A DNA stretch of 64,000 bases from Corynebacterium stationis (GCF_001941345.1 NZ_CP009251.1:372001-436000), one strand, 5' to 3'; counted from the stretch's first letter, positions 54,831-63,792 are shown. Made by a program: numbers and translations. The notes: generated by a model from the sequence alone, not told the origin.

Positions 54831-56807
54831 ATGTTTGATGCAGCTTTACAAGCGCTTTCACAGTTCGCCGACCCATCGATGTGGCTGTACTTAGGTGCGG
54901 GTGTCATCGTAGGCATCATCATCGGTGTTATCCCAGGTCTGGGAGGCACGGGAGCGGTTGCAGTACTTCTTCCTTTCGTATTCATTCTTGAGCCAAATCA
55001 GGCCATTGCGATGATTATTGGTGCAGTAGCAGTGGTCCACACATCTGACGTGATTACCTCAGTTGTGTTGGGCATCCCCGGGTCCGCAGCCGCCTCGGTG
55101 TTCTTGCTTGATGGACATGAAATGGCGAAGAAAGGCCAGGGCGGACGTGCCTTGTCCGCGAGTTTCATTGCTTCGATGATCGGCGGAATTATCGGCATCA
55201 TTGCGCTAACCGTCATCGTTCCCATTGCACGACCAGTTGTCACAGCATTCGGCTCTCCCGAAATCTTCGTCCTCATTGTTATGGGTATCTTCCTAACCGC
55301 AATGTTGTCAAAGGGAAATGTCATCAAGGGACTTTTGATTTCAACGTTCGGTTTGGTTCTCGGAATGGTTGGTGTCTCACCAATCTCCGCAGAGTATCGG
55401 TTTACTTTTGGCTCGGAATACCTCACTGATGGTATCGGCCTCGTGGCCGCAGCTCTGGGTATTTTCGGCTTGGCTGAAATCATTGACCTCACTGCGCAGA
55501 AGACCAAGGTCGCCAAAGGCGGTATGGATCTCGGCGGTGGATGGAGCCAAGGTATTCGAGATATTGCAAAGCATTGGACGGATGTTATTCGTGGGTCTGC
55601 TGTCGGTGTTGGTGTCGGTTTCCTGCCAGGCGTCGGTGCAACTGCAGGCTCATGGTTGGCATACGGACAAGCTCAAGCTTTTGCATCAAGGAAACCTGGA
55701 ACGAATAACTTCGGTAAAGGCGACCCACGCGGCGTCATTGCGCCATCCGCAGCAAGTAACGGTATCGAGTCGGGTTCCCTGATTCCGACATTGCTATTCG
55801 GCGTTCCTGGTGCAGCGCCATTCGCATTGCTGTTGGGTGTTCTTCTAATCTTTGGTATCCAGCCTGGTCCTGGTCTGATTACAAATGAACTGGATCTTGT
55901 TTACTTCATCGTTTGGGCTTTTGCTATCGCCAGCGTCCTAGGTGCTGCCGTAGCTTTCGTTGCTGCGAAGCCGTTGGCTCGTTTGAGCTACGTGGCCTTC
56001 CCGATTCTTGCTGCAGCTCTTATTCCGTTGTTGTTCTTCAGTGGATTCCAGGAGCCTCTGAACCTCAACGTCTTCTACATGATGCTTTTGCTTGGTGTTG
56101 TGGGTTGGATTTGCAAGATGACAAATATCCCGCGAGCACCATTCCTAATCGCATACGTGTTGGCAGAACCTTTTGAGCGGTACTACTTCCTGACAGTTAA
56201 CGTGTTCTCCCCAGCAGAATGGATGACGCGTCCGTTCGTGATGGTTGTAATCTTGATTCTCGCGGGTGCAGTAATCATTCCATTCGTCCGGAAGTTCTTC
56301 CGCAAGACAGAAGAAGGAGTTGAAGAGGTTCAGGTCTCGGAAAAGTCGGACTTGCCTGTTCCAATGAAGCTGGATATTGCGGTTTCGCTAGTCATGTTAG
56401 TATTCTTCGCTGCTACCATCGTTATTTCGTTCCAGTTCTCAAATAGCGGTCGACTCTTCCCTCTGGCTGTCGGCATATTGGGAGTTGTCTTAGGCGTGCT
56501 AAGTATTTTCCGTGACATTAGAGTCGGCAAGGACGTCAAACTAACCGCTGGTGAAAAAGACAATTGGCGAGCCAGAGTCATTATTGTCTTGGCTTCCATT
56601 GCATGGATTGTCGGTTACATTTGGCTAATCTTCTTGTTTGGAATGCTCATCGGAACTGTAGCTTTCTCTCTTGTATTCTTACTGGTAGTTGCTCGGATGA
56701 GATTAATACCTACAATCATCTACACTCTTTGCATTGGTGCAGCTATTTGGGTACTCGCAGAATACGCACAGCTGGTGTTGCCCGTTGGATATCTCCTACC
56801 TGTTTAA
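54831..56807 (+). CDS. Fused TctA-TctB permease of the tripartite tricarboxylate transporter
   Basis: 658 residues. The TctA part (about 1-490) has the family motifs GVIPGLGGTGAVAVLLP, LGIPGSAAA, GFLPGVGATAGSW and LLFGVPGAAPFALLLG, with about twelve helices. A charged linker (about 485-510) joins a TctB-like part with four helices (LDIAVSLVMLVFF to the end). Most TTT systems encode TctA and TctB separately, so this is a fusion. Transport is driven by the ion gradient. AGGAGG precedes ATG; 12 bases after tctC. A terminator follows. Confidence 0.88.
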   Translation: MFDAALQALSQFADPSMWLYLGAGVIVGIIIGVIPGLGGTGAVAVLLPFVFILEPNQAIAMIIGAVAVVHTSDVITSVVLGIPGSAAASVFLLDGHEMAKKGQGGRALSASFIASMIGGIIGIIALTVIVPIARPVVTAFGSPEIFVLIVMGIFLTAMLSKGNVIKGLLISTFGLVLGMVGVSPISAEYRFTFGSEYLTDGIGLVAAALGIFGLAEIIDLTAQKTKVAKGGMDLGGGWSQGIRDIAKHWTDVIRGSAVGVGVGFLPGVGATAGSWLAYGQAQAFASRKPGTNNFGKGDPRGVIAPSAASNGIESGSLIPTLLFGVPGAAPFALLLGVLLIFGIQPGPGLITNELDLVYFIVWAFAIASVLGAAVAFVAAKPLARLSYVAFPILAAALIPLLFFSGFQEPLNLNVFYMMLLLGVVGWICKMTNIPRAPFLIAYVLAEPFERYYFLTVNVFSPAEWMTRPFVMVVILILAGAVIIPFVRKFFRKTEEGVEEVQVSEKSDLPVPMKLDIAVSLVMLVFFAATIVISFQFSNSGRLFPLAVGILGVVLGVLSIFRDIRVGKDVKLTAGEKDNWRARVIIVLASIAWIVGYIWLIFLFGMLIGTVAFSLVFLLVVARMRLIPTIIYTLCIGAAIWVLAEYAQLVLPVGYLLPV

Positions 56808-56816
56808 CCTGTATGG

Positions 56817-56857
56817 CAAAAGAGCTCGTGCACCGAGAGTGTACGAGTTCTTTTCTT
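56817..56857 (+). terminator. Terminator of the tricarboxylate operon
   Basis: AAAAGAGCTCGTGCAC pairs with GTGTACGAGTTCTTTT with two mismatches, followed by TTTTC. It lies between the permease and the convergent peptidase gene. Confidence 0.75.
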
Positions 56858-56868
56858 CACGTCTGCGT

Positions 56869-58152
56869 TCATCGGTCCTCGACGAGACCGCGCAAGCGGG
56901 CAAAGATGCCCGCTCCATCATGGCCAATGCCGTCGTGTTGGAACACATTGGTGACTTCGAATCTCAGGTCGCCGTAGGTCTGCGCGGTCTTTAGTGATTC
57001 TTCGAAAGGCACGTAGATGTCATCGAGGTATATTTCAGCAGCGGAGATGGGGGCATCACCAAGCACTGCGGCATCATAGGGCGAGGATTGCCACTCATGC
57101 GCTGCTACTGCCATCGCTGCTTCTTTATCGGGAATAAGAGCCGGATCCTCGTCGAATTGCCACGGGAAGATGTGCTCGCCGGTGAGATAGAACTTATTAG
57201 CCGTACGCGGATCGAGACTCTCTTCGAACCCCGGGATTTCTTCACGCATGCGGTGCGCCGACCAATTGGTGGCCTTTTGCCCACCGACGCCGCCATAAAT
57301 GCTTTCGTGGATTGAGGCATACAGAGGATTACCGGCAAAAGAGACTTGCGCGCCGACGGTGTTGAGGAAATCCGTGCGCAGGCGCTTTTCGCCGCCGTGG
57401 GCGTGGAAAGGATTTTCCAGCAGATACGCCAGCGAGTGGAATCCGACTCCGCGGCCTAGATTGATGCCGATGGTGCGAAAGCGTCGTGCCGATAGTCGCT
57501 CGCCGGTCGGCAGAATTTCCGCTGAGTCTTCCAAGTGTGCGCAGATTTCGCGAATGCGATCTTCCGCCCACGGATACTCGCGGTAGAAACGATCGTGGCG
57601 TACCTGTAGCTTGGCAAAGGTGGTGCGATATAAATCATCGACGCTTTTCTCCAGCGTCGGCAAACCACCAGTAAGGTAAGCGTGCTCAACGGATTCGGGG
57701 TGGCGGGAAAGATACGCCGTAATACAGAAGCCGCCGAAAGACTGGCCAAAGAGCGACCACTTGTCGATGTTCAAATGCTTGCGCAGCGCTTCTGCATCCT
57801 CGACGATGTACTCCTGGCGCAGTAAGTTCAGACGCTTCGCATCCGCTGGGTTTGCCGAATCGATGCGGTGCGAATTCCCTGTGCCGCGCTGGTCAAGCAA
57901 AATAACGCGAAACTCTTTGAGCATTTCCCCAACCAGGCCCGAAGCATTCAGTGGTCGAGGAGCGGGCGATCCCGGTCCGCCTTGCAAATACACAATCGCG
58001 GGTGCGTCGTGCTTATCGGGGGCAACAATCTCGCGTGCGAAAAGCTCGAAAGTCTCACCATCCGGGGCATTAAAAGGATCCCAGGGGACCTGGATGGTGT
58101 GGGTGAAAAAGTCATAGCCGAAATGTCGATTAGTGCGCATAACACCTAACAT
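56869..58152 (-). CDS. pip: S33-family proline iminopeptidase-like hydrolase
   Basis: 427 residues, cytosolic. Oxyanion motif YLQGGPGSP, DQRGTGNSHRI, nucleophile Ser in FGQSFGGFCITAYL, Asp in IYLDDIYVPFEES and His in NVFQHDGIGHDG. This is the long actinobacterial form that removes N-terminal Pro or other residues from peptides. The start overlaps the menE stop by one base (TAATG), so the two are coupled although unrelated in pathway. Confidence 0.88.
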   Translation of the reverse strand: MLGVMRTNRHFGYDFFTHTIQVPWDPFNAPDGETFELFAREIVAPDKHDAPAIVYLQGGPGSPAPRPLNASGLVGEMLKEFRVILLDQRGTGNSHRIDSANPADAKRLNLLRQEYIVEDAEALRKHLNIDKWSLFGQSFGGFCITAYLSRHPESVEHAYLTGGLPTLEKSVDDLYRTTFAKLQVRHDRFYREYPWAEDRIREICAHLEDSAEILPTGERLSARRFRTIGINLGRGVGFHSLAYLLENPFHAHGGEKRLRTDFLNTVGAQVSFAGNPLYASIHESIYGGVGGQKATNWSAHRMREEIPGFEESLDPRTANKFYLTGEHIFPWQFDEDPALIPDKEAAMAVAAHEWQSSPYDAAVLGDAPISAAEIYLDDIYVPFEESLKTAQTYGDLRFEVTNVFQHDGIGHDGAGIFARLRGLVEDR

Positions 58153-59291
58153 TACGGCGAAAATAGTTTCACTACCGCCTGTCGGTCAATCTTGCCGGGG
58201 CCAGTGACTGGCATCTCCGGTAGCTGCTTGAGATCTTTCGGCAGCTGCCAGCGTGGAGTGTGTGCTTCTTCGAGTGCTTCTAAAATATCGGTCATCGACG
58301 CATTGCCGGTATAAGCAGCGACAATTGCCTGTCCCAAGCGCGAGTGGGGGATGCCCACAACACAAGCCTGGTCGACGCCGGTAACTTTTAGCATCGCGTT
58401 CTCCAGCACCTCTGGGTGCAGCTTGAGCCCGCCAGAATCGATGATGTTATCCAAGCGCCCTGTCACGGTGAGCACGCCATTTTCTAAGACACCGCCATCA
58501 GAGGTTTGAAACCACCCGGGCTCCGCGAAAGCTTCATGGCCGGGCGCATTGCGATAACCATGCGCGATGGTTGGCCCACCTAGATAAATGCGGCCCTCAT
58601 CCACGCGTACCTGCGCGCCGGGCAAGGCTACTCCGTCATAGACACAGCCACCGGCAGTCTCAGAAGAGCCATACGTGGTCACAACATTGATCTGCATTCT
58701 GGCTGCTGACTCCAACAACTGCGGATTAGTGGCAGCACCGCCGACCAAAATTGCATCATAGGATTGCAAAGCTTCGATACCCACCTGGGTATCCATTGCC
58801 TTGGCCAGCTGCATCGGAGCGAGCGAGGTATAAGTGCGCTCGCCCGTCTCTTTTAACTCCCGGGTAGCACGCGCGAACTCGGAGATATTAAAGCCGGCGG
58901 AGACATCGATAGCCAAGGGCTCCACCCCTGCAACCATGGAGCGAATAAGCACCTGCAGTCCGGCGATATGGTGCGCTGGCATCGCGAGCAACCAGTGCCC
59001 CGGCCCGCCCAGGTACTGGTAGGTCGCATCTGCACTAGAGATCAGATTATGCGCCGTGAGCTGTGCGCCCTTCGGAGTACCAGTCGAACCTGAGGTGGGC
59101 ACCACCAATGCGATATCCGCGTCGATTTCTTCGCCCGCGCGCTGTGAATTTTTCAACAGCGTGGACTTGGTCTTATCCGCAGCGGGTAAAGGTAGGAGCG
59201 AATAGCGGCCCGTAATGGCTAATTCCAGGTCAGGCAGGATAGCTAGCGGATCGGCAGGTGAGATAGGTAAAGGACGAAGAACATGTGGCAC
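58152..59291 (-). CDS. menE: o-Succinylbenzoate-CoA ligase (menaquinone synthesis)
   Basis: Activates o-succinylbenzoate to its CoA ester. 379 residues, the short actinobacterial form of the ANL fold. P-loop VVPTSGSTGTPKGAQL, core TTYGSSETAGGCVYDG, FQTSDGG, hinge GRLDNIIDSGGLKLHPE and C-terminal Lys in VTGPGKIDRQAV. GTG start at 59291, 15 bases after the metal permease stop, so it may be transcribed from the metal operon. Confidence 0.92.
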   Translation of the reverse strand: MPHVLRPLPISPADPLAILPDLELAITGRYSLLPLPAADKTKSTLLKNSQRAGEEIDADIALVVPTSGSTGTPKGAQLTAHNLISSADATYQYLGGPGHWLLAMPAHHIAGLQVLIRSMVAGVEPLAIDVSAGFNISEFARATRELKETGERTYTSLAPMQLAKAMDTQVGIEALQSYDAILVGGAATNPQLLESAARMQINVVTTYGSSETAGGCVYDGVALPGAQVRVDEGRIYLGGPTIAHGYRNAPGHEAFAEPGWFQTSDGGVLENGVLTVTGRLDNIIDSGGLKLHPEVLENAMLKVTGVDQACVVGIPHSRLGQAIVAAYTGNASMTDILEALEEAHTPRWQLPKDLKQLPEMPVTGPGKIDRQAVVKLFSP

Positions 59292-59306
59292 GACTTAAAA
59301 CCTTAG

Positions 59307-60149
59307 TCAGTTAATGCCAACTTTCGCGGTGCGACGTGGAACGATAATGAAACGAAGAACAAGAATTATGACAAAGATTCCCGCGTAGGTCACGGCCATA
59401 AACGCCGAGGTTGACGCGTTCGCGTGATAAGCCAGCCAGAAACCAACCGGTGCGGTGCAGATGGAAACGATGCAGGCGATAAGAAACATCATCGGCACAC
59501 GATTGGTGAGAAGGCGAGCGCAGATGGCGGGAAAAATCATGAGCGCGATGACCAACATGGCACCAGCTGCGTGGAATGCAACGGTAGCAGTGGCGGCAAC
59601 CAATGCCATGAAGATGGTGTGCAGGGCCCGTGTGCGGATGCCTGCGACACGGGAGTAGCTGGGATCGAAGGTCGCGGTAGTCAGCCGCGGCATGGTGGCC
59701 AAGATGAAAGCAGCATTGACGGCGGCTACAGCCAGCATGATGAGGCTATAGCCGGGATTGGTAAAAGCAACCAGGTTCAAGTCACCGATGAGCACTACGT
59801 GAACATCTAAGTGCACATTAGACATGCGAGTGGAAATCAGAATAATGCCGGCGGAAAAAAGTGCAGGAAAGATCAGACCGAGTGCCGCATCATTAGTGAT
59901 GATTCCGCTTCGTCCCAACCAATCGGTGCCCAGGGCAACGGCGAGACCACCGAGTGCGGCAGTCAGTAGCAGCCAGGGGGAATCGATATCGGAGGTAAAG
60001 AGATATCCGACGGTGATGCCGGGTAAGACGGCGTGGCCGATTCCATCGATAAGCATGCTGTCGCGCTTTAAAACCACGAAGACTCCTGGAATCGCGCAGG
60101 CCAGCGCTGTGGTAATCGCTAATATGCAGGCGCTAAGAGCTAAAGACAT
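59307..60149 (-). CDS. Metal ABC transporter permease, second subunit
   Basis: 280 residues from ATG 60149 (MSLALSACILAIT), nine or so helices of the ABC-3 family. GIGHAVLPGITVGYLF early and DPSYSRVAGIRTRALHTIF in the middle mark the family. The frame extends back to 60260 inside the upstream permease gene, but that part is its shadow. A 17-base overlap with the first permease gene couples the two. Imports manganese, zinc or iron; manganese is inferred from the neighbouring regulator. Confidence 0.88.
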   Translation of the reverse strand: MSLALSACILAITTALACAIPGVFVVLKRDSMLIDGIGHAVLPGITVGYLFTSDIDSPWLLLTAALGGLAVALGTDWLGRSGIITNDAALGLIFPALFSAGIILISTRMSNVHLDVHVVLIGDLNLVAFTNPGYSLIMLAVAAVNAAFILATMPRLTTATFDPSYSRVAGIRTRALHTIFMALVAATATVAFHAAGAMLVIALMIFPAICARLLTNRVPMMFLIACIVSICTAPVGFWLAYHANASTSAFMAVTYAGIFVIILVLRFIIVPRRTAKVGIN

Positions 60150-61020
60150 GAGTGGAGCGCACCTTCTTTGCTGTGAGGGAAGCGGCTGCGATGAGTCCTT
60201 GAACCAAGACAATCGCGGGGCCGGTGGGGATGGATCCAACTGCAGTTTCGCCCGCGGCAATAGAGAAATACGTGCCGAGTACAGCCGAAAGTCCGCCGAT
60301 TGTCCCAGAGCAGGCGATGAAAGGGATTAGCCGGTTGGTCCATTGCCGTGCGGCGACGGCAGGCGCAATGACGACTGCGACCATCAGCACGACGCCAACC
60401 ACTTTGACGCCGATGACGGTGATTGCTACCAGGGCGATAAATCCCAAAGATCTGACGATATTTAATTTGATGCCCGCTAGCTGGGCGAAAGGGGCGTCAA
60501 AGACGACAGCGGATTGCTTAAGGTGTACCAACGAAAGAATAAGCAATACACCGCCGCCGATGACAAGCGCGGATTTCACATCGGAGCGGGTGAGCGTCGA
60601 GGCATTGCCCAAAAGGTAATTTTGGATTCCGGCTTTGCCGGGGATGGGATTACGGGAAATGTATTGAAGCAATAGCATGCCGAGTGAAAAGAAAGTCGTT
60701 AATGTTGCCGCCATCGCAGCATCCCGATGAATCACCGTGCGGTCAGTGATAACGGAGATAATGGCGACGGCTACTAGGCCCGTGAGGATAGAGCCTGCGA
60801 TGAGCAGCAGGGGATTGCGGCCATCTAAGCCAAAAGTGGCGACGAAAAGGAATACACCGAGGAGACCAAGCAAACTGGAGTGCGCGATGGCATCGGCGAT
60901 CAACGCTTGGCGCTGGACCAGCACCAAAGGTCCTAAGGCGCCGGCGCAGACACCGATGATGACCGTACCCAAAAGCGCTTGGGTATACGTGTAGTCCGTG
61001 AGGAGATCAAAAGGGTTCAT
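60133..61020 (-). CDS. Metal ABC transporter permease, first subunit
   Basis: 295 residues, ABC-3 family. Core signature ADAIAHSSLLGLLGVFLF and later DAPFAQLAGIKLNIVRSLGFI, VVGVVLMVAVVIAPA and DAAMAATL. Pairs with the second permease to form the channel. ATG 61020, nine bases after the ATPase gene stop. Confidence 0.9.
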   Translation of the reverse strand: MNPFDLLTDYTYTQALLGTVIIGVCAGALGPLVLVQRQALIADAIAHSSLLGLLGVFLFVATFGLDGRNPLLLIAGSILTGLVAVAIISVITDRTVIHRDAAMAATLTTFFSLGMLLLQYISRNPIPGKAGIQNYLLGNASTLTRSDVKSALVIGGGVLLILSLVHLKQSAVVFDAPFAQLAGIKLNIVRSLGFIALVAITVIGVKVVGVVLMVAVVIAPAVAARQWTNRLIPFIACSGTIGGLSAVLGTYFSIAAGETAVGSIPTGPAIVLVQGLIAAASLTAKKVRSTHVFSS

Positions 61021-61029
61021 AATGGGGGA

Positions 61030-61740
61030 CTAACGTGGGAGGGAAAAGAGCTGGGAGATGGCGGTATCCGTTAGGGTTTGCTGGGTTGGACCGGAGGAAA
61101 TGATGCGGCCGGTACCAAGCAAGATAACGTCATCACAATAATCAGCGACTTCAGCCAGGTTGTGATGAACCAGCAATACCGTGACGCCACTATCGCGTAA
61201 ATCGCGCAATACACTGACGATGGCGTCTTGACTTACGGCATCCACGCCGGCGAAAGGCTCATCGAGGATGAGCAAGTCTGGGTCAGTAGCAAGCGTGCGC
61301 GCCAGCAGTACCCTTTGTCGTTGCCCGCCTGACAATGCGGCGATTGGTCGTTTGGTTAAATTTGCAGCGCCGGTGCGCTCTAATGCCCGATGCGCTGCGG
61401 CTTTTTCTTCTTTGCCAGGCCAGCGATACCACGGTAGCCGGGCGCTAAGTCCCATGATGGCGAGATCTTCCACAACAGCGGGAAAAGACCAATCTAGTGC
61501 AGCTTGCTGCGGCATATACCCGAGCCGGTCACGAAAATGTTCCAGTGACTTGGCATCGAAAGTGATGCGCGCGCTGGGCTCAGCGCGAACGAGGCCAACG
61601 GCTGCTTTGACGAGAGTGGATTTACCTGCGCCATTCGCGCCGACAAGACCGGTTATACGGCCGCGTTCGACATGCGCGCTGATTGAGTCCAGTACTTTAT
61701 TGGCGCCATAGCTAACAGAGAGATTTTCAATGTCGATCAT
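61030..61740 (-). CDS. Metal ABC transporter ATP-binding protein
   Basis: 236 residues. Walker A GANGAGKSTLVKA, Q-loop GYMPQQAAL, signature ALSGGQRQRVLLAR, Walker B LLILDEPFAGVD and the switch His in LLVHHNLAEV. The substitution FP...PQQ near 75 is typical of manganese/zinc systems. The start overlaps the binding-protein stop (ATGA). Confidence 0.93.
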   Translation of the reverse strand: MIDIENLSVSYGANKVLDSISAHVERGRITGLVGANGAGKSTLVKAAVGLVRAEPSARITFDAKSLEHFRDRLGYMPQQAALDWSFPAVVEDLAIMGLSARLPWYRWPGKEEKAAAHRALERTGAANLTKRPIAALSGGQRQRVLLARTLATDPDLLILDEPFAGVDAVSQDAIVSVLRDLRDSGVTVLLVHHNLAEVADYCDDVILLGTGRIISSGPTQQTLTDTAISQLFSLPR

Positions 61741-62675
61741 TTACTTAAGCCTTCTGCCACTGCTTGAGCATTGTGGGCAAAAGCCCCCAGATAAGTATCA
61801 GTTGGCTCAGTCGCACCGAGGGTATCTGCGAAGAGTTCTTCATCAGAGACCTCCACTGCCCAGCCGCGGGATTCTACCGCTTCGCGCAGCGCGGTAATGG
61901 CCTGCGGATTGGCCTGGTTGTCCTGGAAGATAACTGGTATTTCTTTCTGTGCAATCAGATCCGCGAGTTCTGAAATCTCCTGGGGTGACTTTTCAGCATC
62001 GGTACTGACAAAGTCCGTGGCGTGAACTTCAAAGTCAAAAGTGTCGCCAAAATAGTTAAACGCATCATGGCCGGTAATAAGGGTGCGAGAGGAGACGTCG
62101 GCAAGCATTGCTTCCGCTGCTTGGGCCGCGGCTTCGATTTCTTCCGAGTAGGCCTTGGCATGGGCATGGTAGGAATCCGCGTTAGCGGCATCGACTTCGG
62201 CTAGCTTGTCACCAATGTGGCTTACAACCTCGGTCCACAGCTCCGGCGAGTTCCAAATATGAGGGTCATAAAGCTGCTCACCACCGTCGCCTTCCTCGTC
62301 CCATGAAAGAAGCTTGGAGGGATCCAATTGTTCACCGACCGCCAGCTGCCGCTCACCGAGCGACTCCAGCTGCTCAATCATCTGCGCTTCTAGGTGCAAT
62401 CCATTCCACAGCACAAGGTCTGCAGCCTGCATTTGCTCGATGTCTTTGGTGGAGGGCTGGTACGTGTGTGGGTCACCGCCCGGGCCGACCATGGTGATGA
62501 CATCAGCATCTGGGGCGAGGTTTAGCGCCGCATCCGCCAGGTAGCCCGTGGTCGCATAGATCGTCAACGGTTCAGAACCGTCAGCTCCAGTTGCGTTTTG
62601 CGCAGTGGTTGCAGAACATGCCGTGAGCGCACATGTAGCGCCAATGGCGCTAAGTCCTAAAAATATTCGTTTCAT
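61737..62675 (-). CDS. Metal-binding lipoprotein of the manganese/zinc ABC transporter
   Basis: 312 residues. ATG 62675 (MKRIFLGLSAIG) lies five bases after AAGGA; the frame's upstream ATGs are poorly placed. Lipobox LTAC (Cys near 20). Cluster A-I (ZnuA/MntA) fold with metal ligands at DPHTYQ, DPHIWN, GHDAFNYFG and an acidic residue in FQDNQANPQ. It lacks the long His-rich loop of zinc proteins, which favours manganese or iron. First gene of the operon, divergent from the MntR-type repressor. Confidence 0.9.
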   Translation of the reverse strand: MKRIFLGLSAIGATCALTACSATTAQNATGADGSEPLTIYATTGYLADAALNLAPDADVITMVGPGGDPHTYQPSTKDIEQMQAADLVLWNGLHLEAQMIEQLESLGERQLAVGEQLDPSKLLSWDEEGDGGEQLYDPHIWNSPELWTEVVSHIGDKLAEVDAANADSYHAHAKAYSEEIEAAAQAAEAMLADVSSRTLITGHDAFNYFGDTFDFEVHATDFVSTDAEKSPQEISELADLIAQKEIPVIFQDNQANPQAITALREAVESRGWAVEVSDEELFADTLGATEPTDTYLGAFAHNAQAVAEGLSK

Positions 62676-62695
62676 TTCCATCCTTGAATGTTTAA

Positions 62696-62711
62696 GTTCA
62701 ACAGGTTGAAC
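62696..62711. promoter_or_regulatory. Perfect 16-bp palindrome, probable MntR operator
   Basis: GTTCAAC-AG-GTTGAAC between the divergent binding-protein and regulator genes. It matches in 14 of 18 positions the palindrome I recall for C. glutamicum MntR (TGTTCAATGCGTTGAACA). Bound repressor would cover both promoters. Confidence 0.7.
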
Positions 62712-62768
62712 ACTTGAAAGCATACGGATGAAGATTTGTTTTTAAAACGGTTTGTTTAGGATGGGGGT

Positions 62769-63449
62769 ATGCACGTGACAGATTTGCCGGAGCGCACGCA
62801 GGACTACCTCAAGGAACTGTTTGACCATGAAGAGCGCAACGGGGTAGACCTTCCACTCGCGCTAGGCGATCTGGCGGCCGCGTTGAATCAAAAGCTGCCG
62901 ACGGCTTCCGAGGCTGTCAAGCGTCTTGCCGCCAAGGAATTAGTGGTGCACGAGCGCTACCGCGGGGTGACGCTAACGGAATTGGGGCGCGATTTATCGC
63001 GGCAGGTCGCGCGCCGTCATCGCCTGTTAGAGACCTTCCTGGTGGAAACTTTGGGCTATACCTGGGATGAAGTCCATGATGAAGCGGACGTGCTGGAGCA
63101 TGCCTGTACCGACCGCTTTATCGCGCGTCTCGATGCCCACCTGAATCACCCCACCCGCGACCCGCACGGGGATCCGATTCCGCGTGCCGATGGCTCCACC
63201 GACCCGCTTTCTACCTGCACTCTTGCGGGGCTTTCGGTGGGTCAAAAAGTCATCATGGAGCAGGTCAATGATGACGATCCTGAGCTACTGCGCTTCCTTG
63301 CAGCACAAAACATGCGCCCTGGTACTGAGGTTGAGCTAGTGCAACCCCCACTTGCCGGGCTGCTGCATATTAGCGTTGATGGTGGCGAACCCTTTGCGCT
63401 TGCTGAGGTGGCCGCACATGAAATTACGGTGCGTTCGAATACGGAATAG
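62769..63449 (+). CDS. mntR: DtxR/MntR-family metal-dependent repressor
   Basis: 226 residues: winged helix (about 8-75; LPTASEAVKRLA recognition), dimerisation/metal domain (75-140) and an SH3-like FeoA domain (about 150-226). Metal-site residues: His84, Asp107, Glu110, His111 (EADVLEHAC). Asp107 stands where DtxR has the iron-selective Cys102, an acidic change as in MntR, which favours manganese. GGGGG just before ATG 62769. The gene probably controls the divergent operon and itself. Confidence 0.88.
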   Translation: MHVTDLPERTQDYLKELFDHEERNGVDLPLALGDLAAALNQKLPTASEAVKRLAAKELVVHERYRGVTLTELGRDLSRQVARRHRLLETFLVETLGYTWDEVHDEADVLEHACTDRFIARLDAHLNHPTRDPHGDPIPRADGSTDPLSTCTLAGLSVGQKVIMEQVNDDDPELLRFLAAQNMRPGTEVELVQPPLAGLLHISVDGGEPFALAEVAAHEITVRSNTE

Positions 63450-63492
63450 CTTCCAGTCTTTGCCTGTCCGATCCAGCGGATAACTTGGGTGC

Positions 63493-63792
63493 ATGGATAA
63501 AGGGCAGGTGATAGAAATTGCAAACAATTTCGACCCTACGTATCAGTGGGTACCTTCGACTCAACTGAGTAGCGGCGGTTGGATTTTAGAGCCAGCTGAT
63601 GCTCGAATCGTCATAGACGACGGCTTGGTGGTCACGAATGGTGGTCTCCCCGGCATGTATATCGACTCTGAGGGGCGTCCGTACATGATGTATGGTCCGC
63701 CTGGGGGCTGGCCGCGAGAAGCTATTGAAGCTCTGAGTGAATTGACCGAGACGGACGAAAGCGAATATATCGAGCTGTTTGACAAAGATTAA
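63493..63792 (+). CDS. Small acidic protein, unrecognised
   Basis: 99 residues, soluble, acidic end (ETDESEYIELFDKD). Tyr- and Gly/Pro-rich middle (GGLPGMYIDSEGRPYMMYGPPGGW) with no known family. Own start 43 bases after mntR; a ribosome binding site AAAGGGCAGG overlaps the start region, so the true start may be downstream. No function can be given. Confidence 0.55.
   Translation: MDKGQVIEIANNFDPTYQWVPSTQLSSGGWILEPADARIVIDDGLVVTNGGLPGMYIDSEGRPYMMYGPPGGWPREAIEALSELTETDESEYIELFDKD

Noticed and set aside
60150..60260. N-terminal extension of the second metal permease
   Set aside because: It lies inside the first permease gene and has no helix pattern; ATG 60149 gives the family start.
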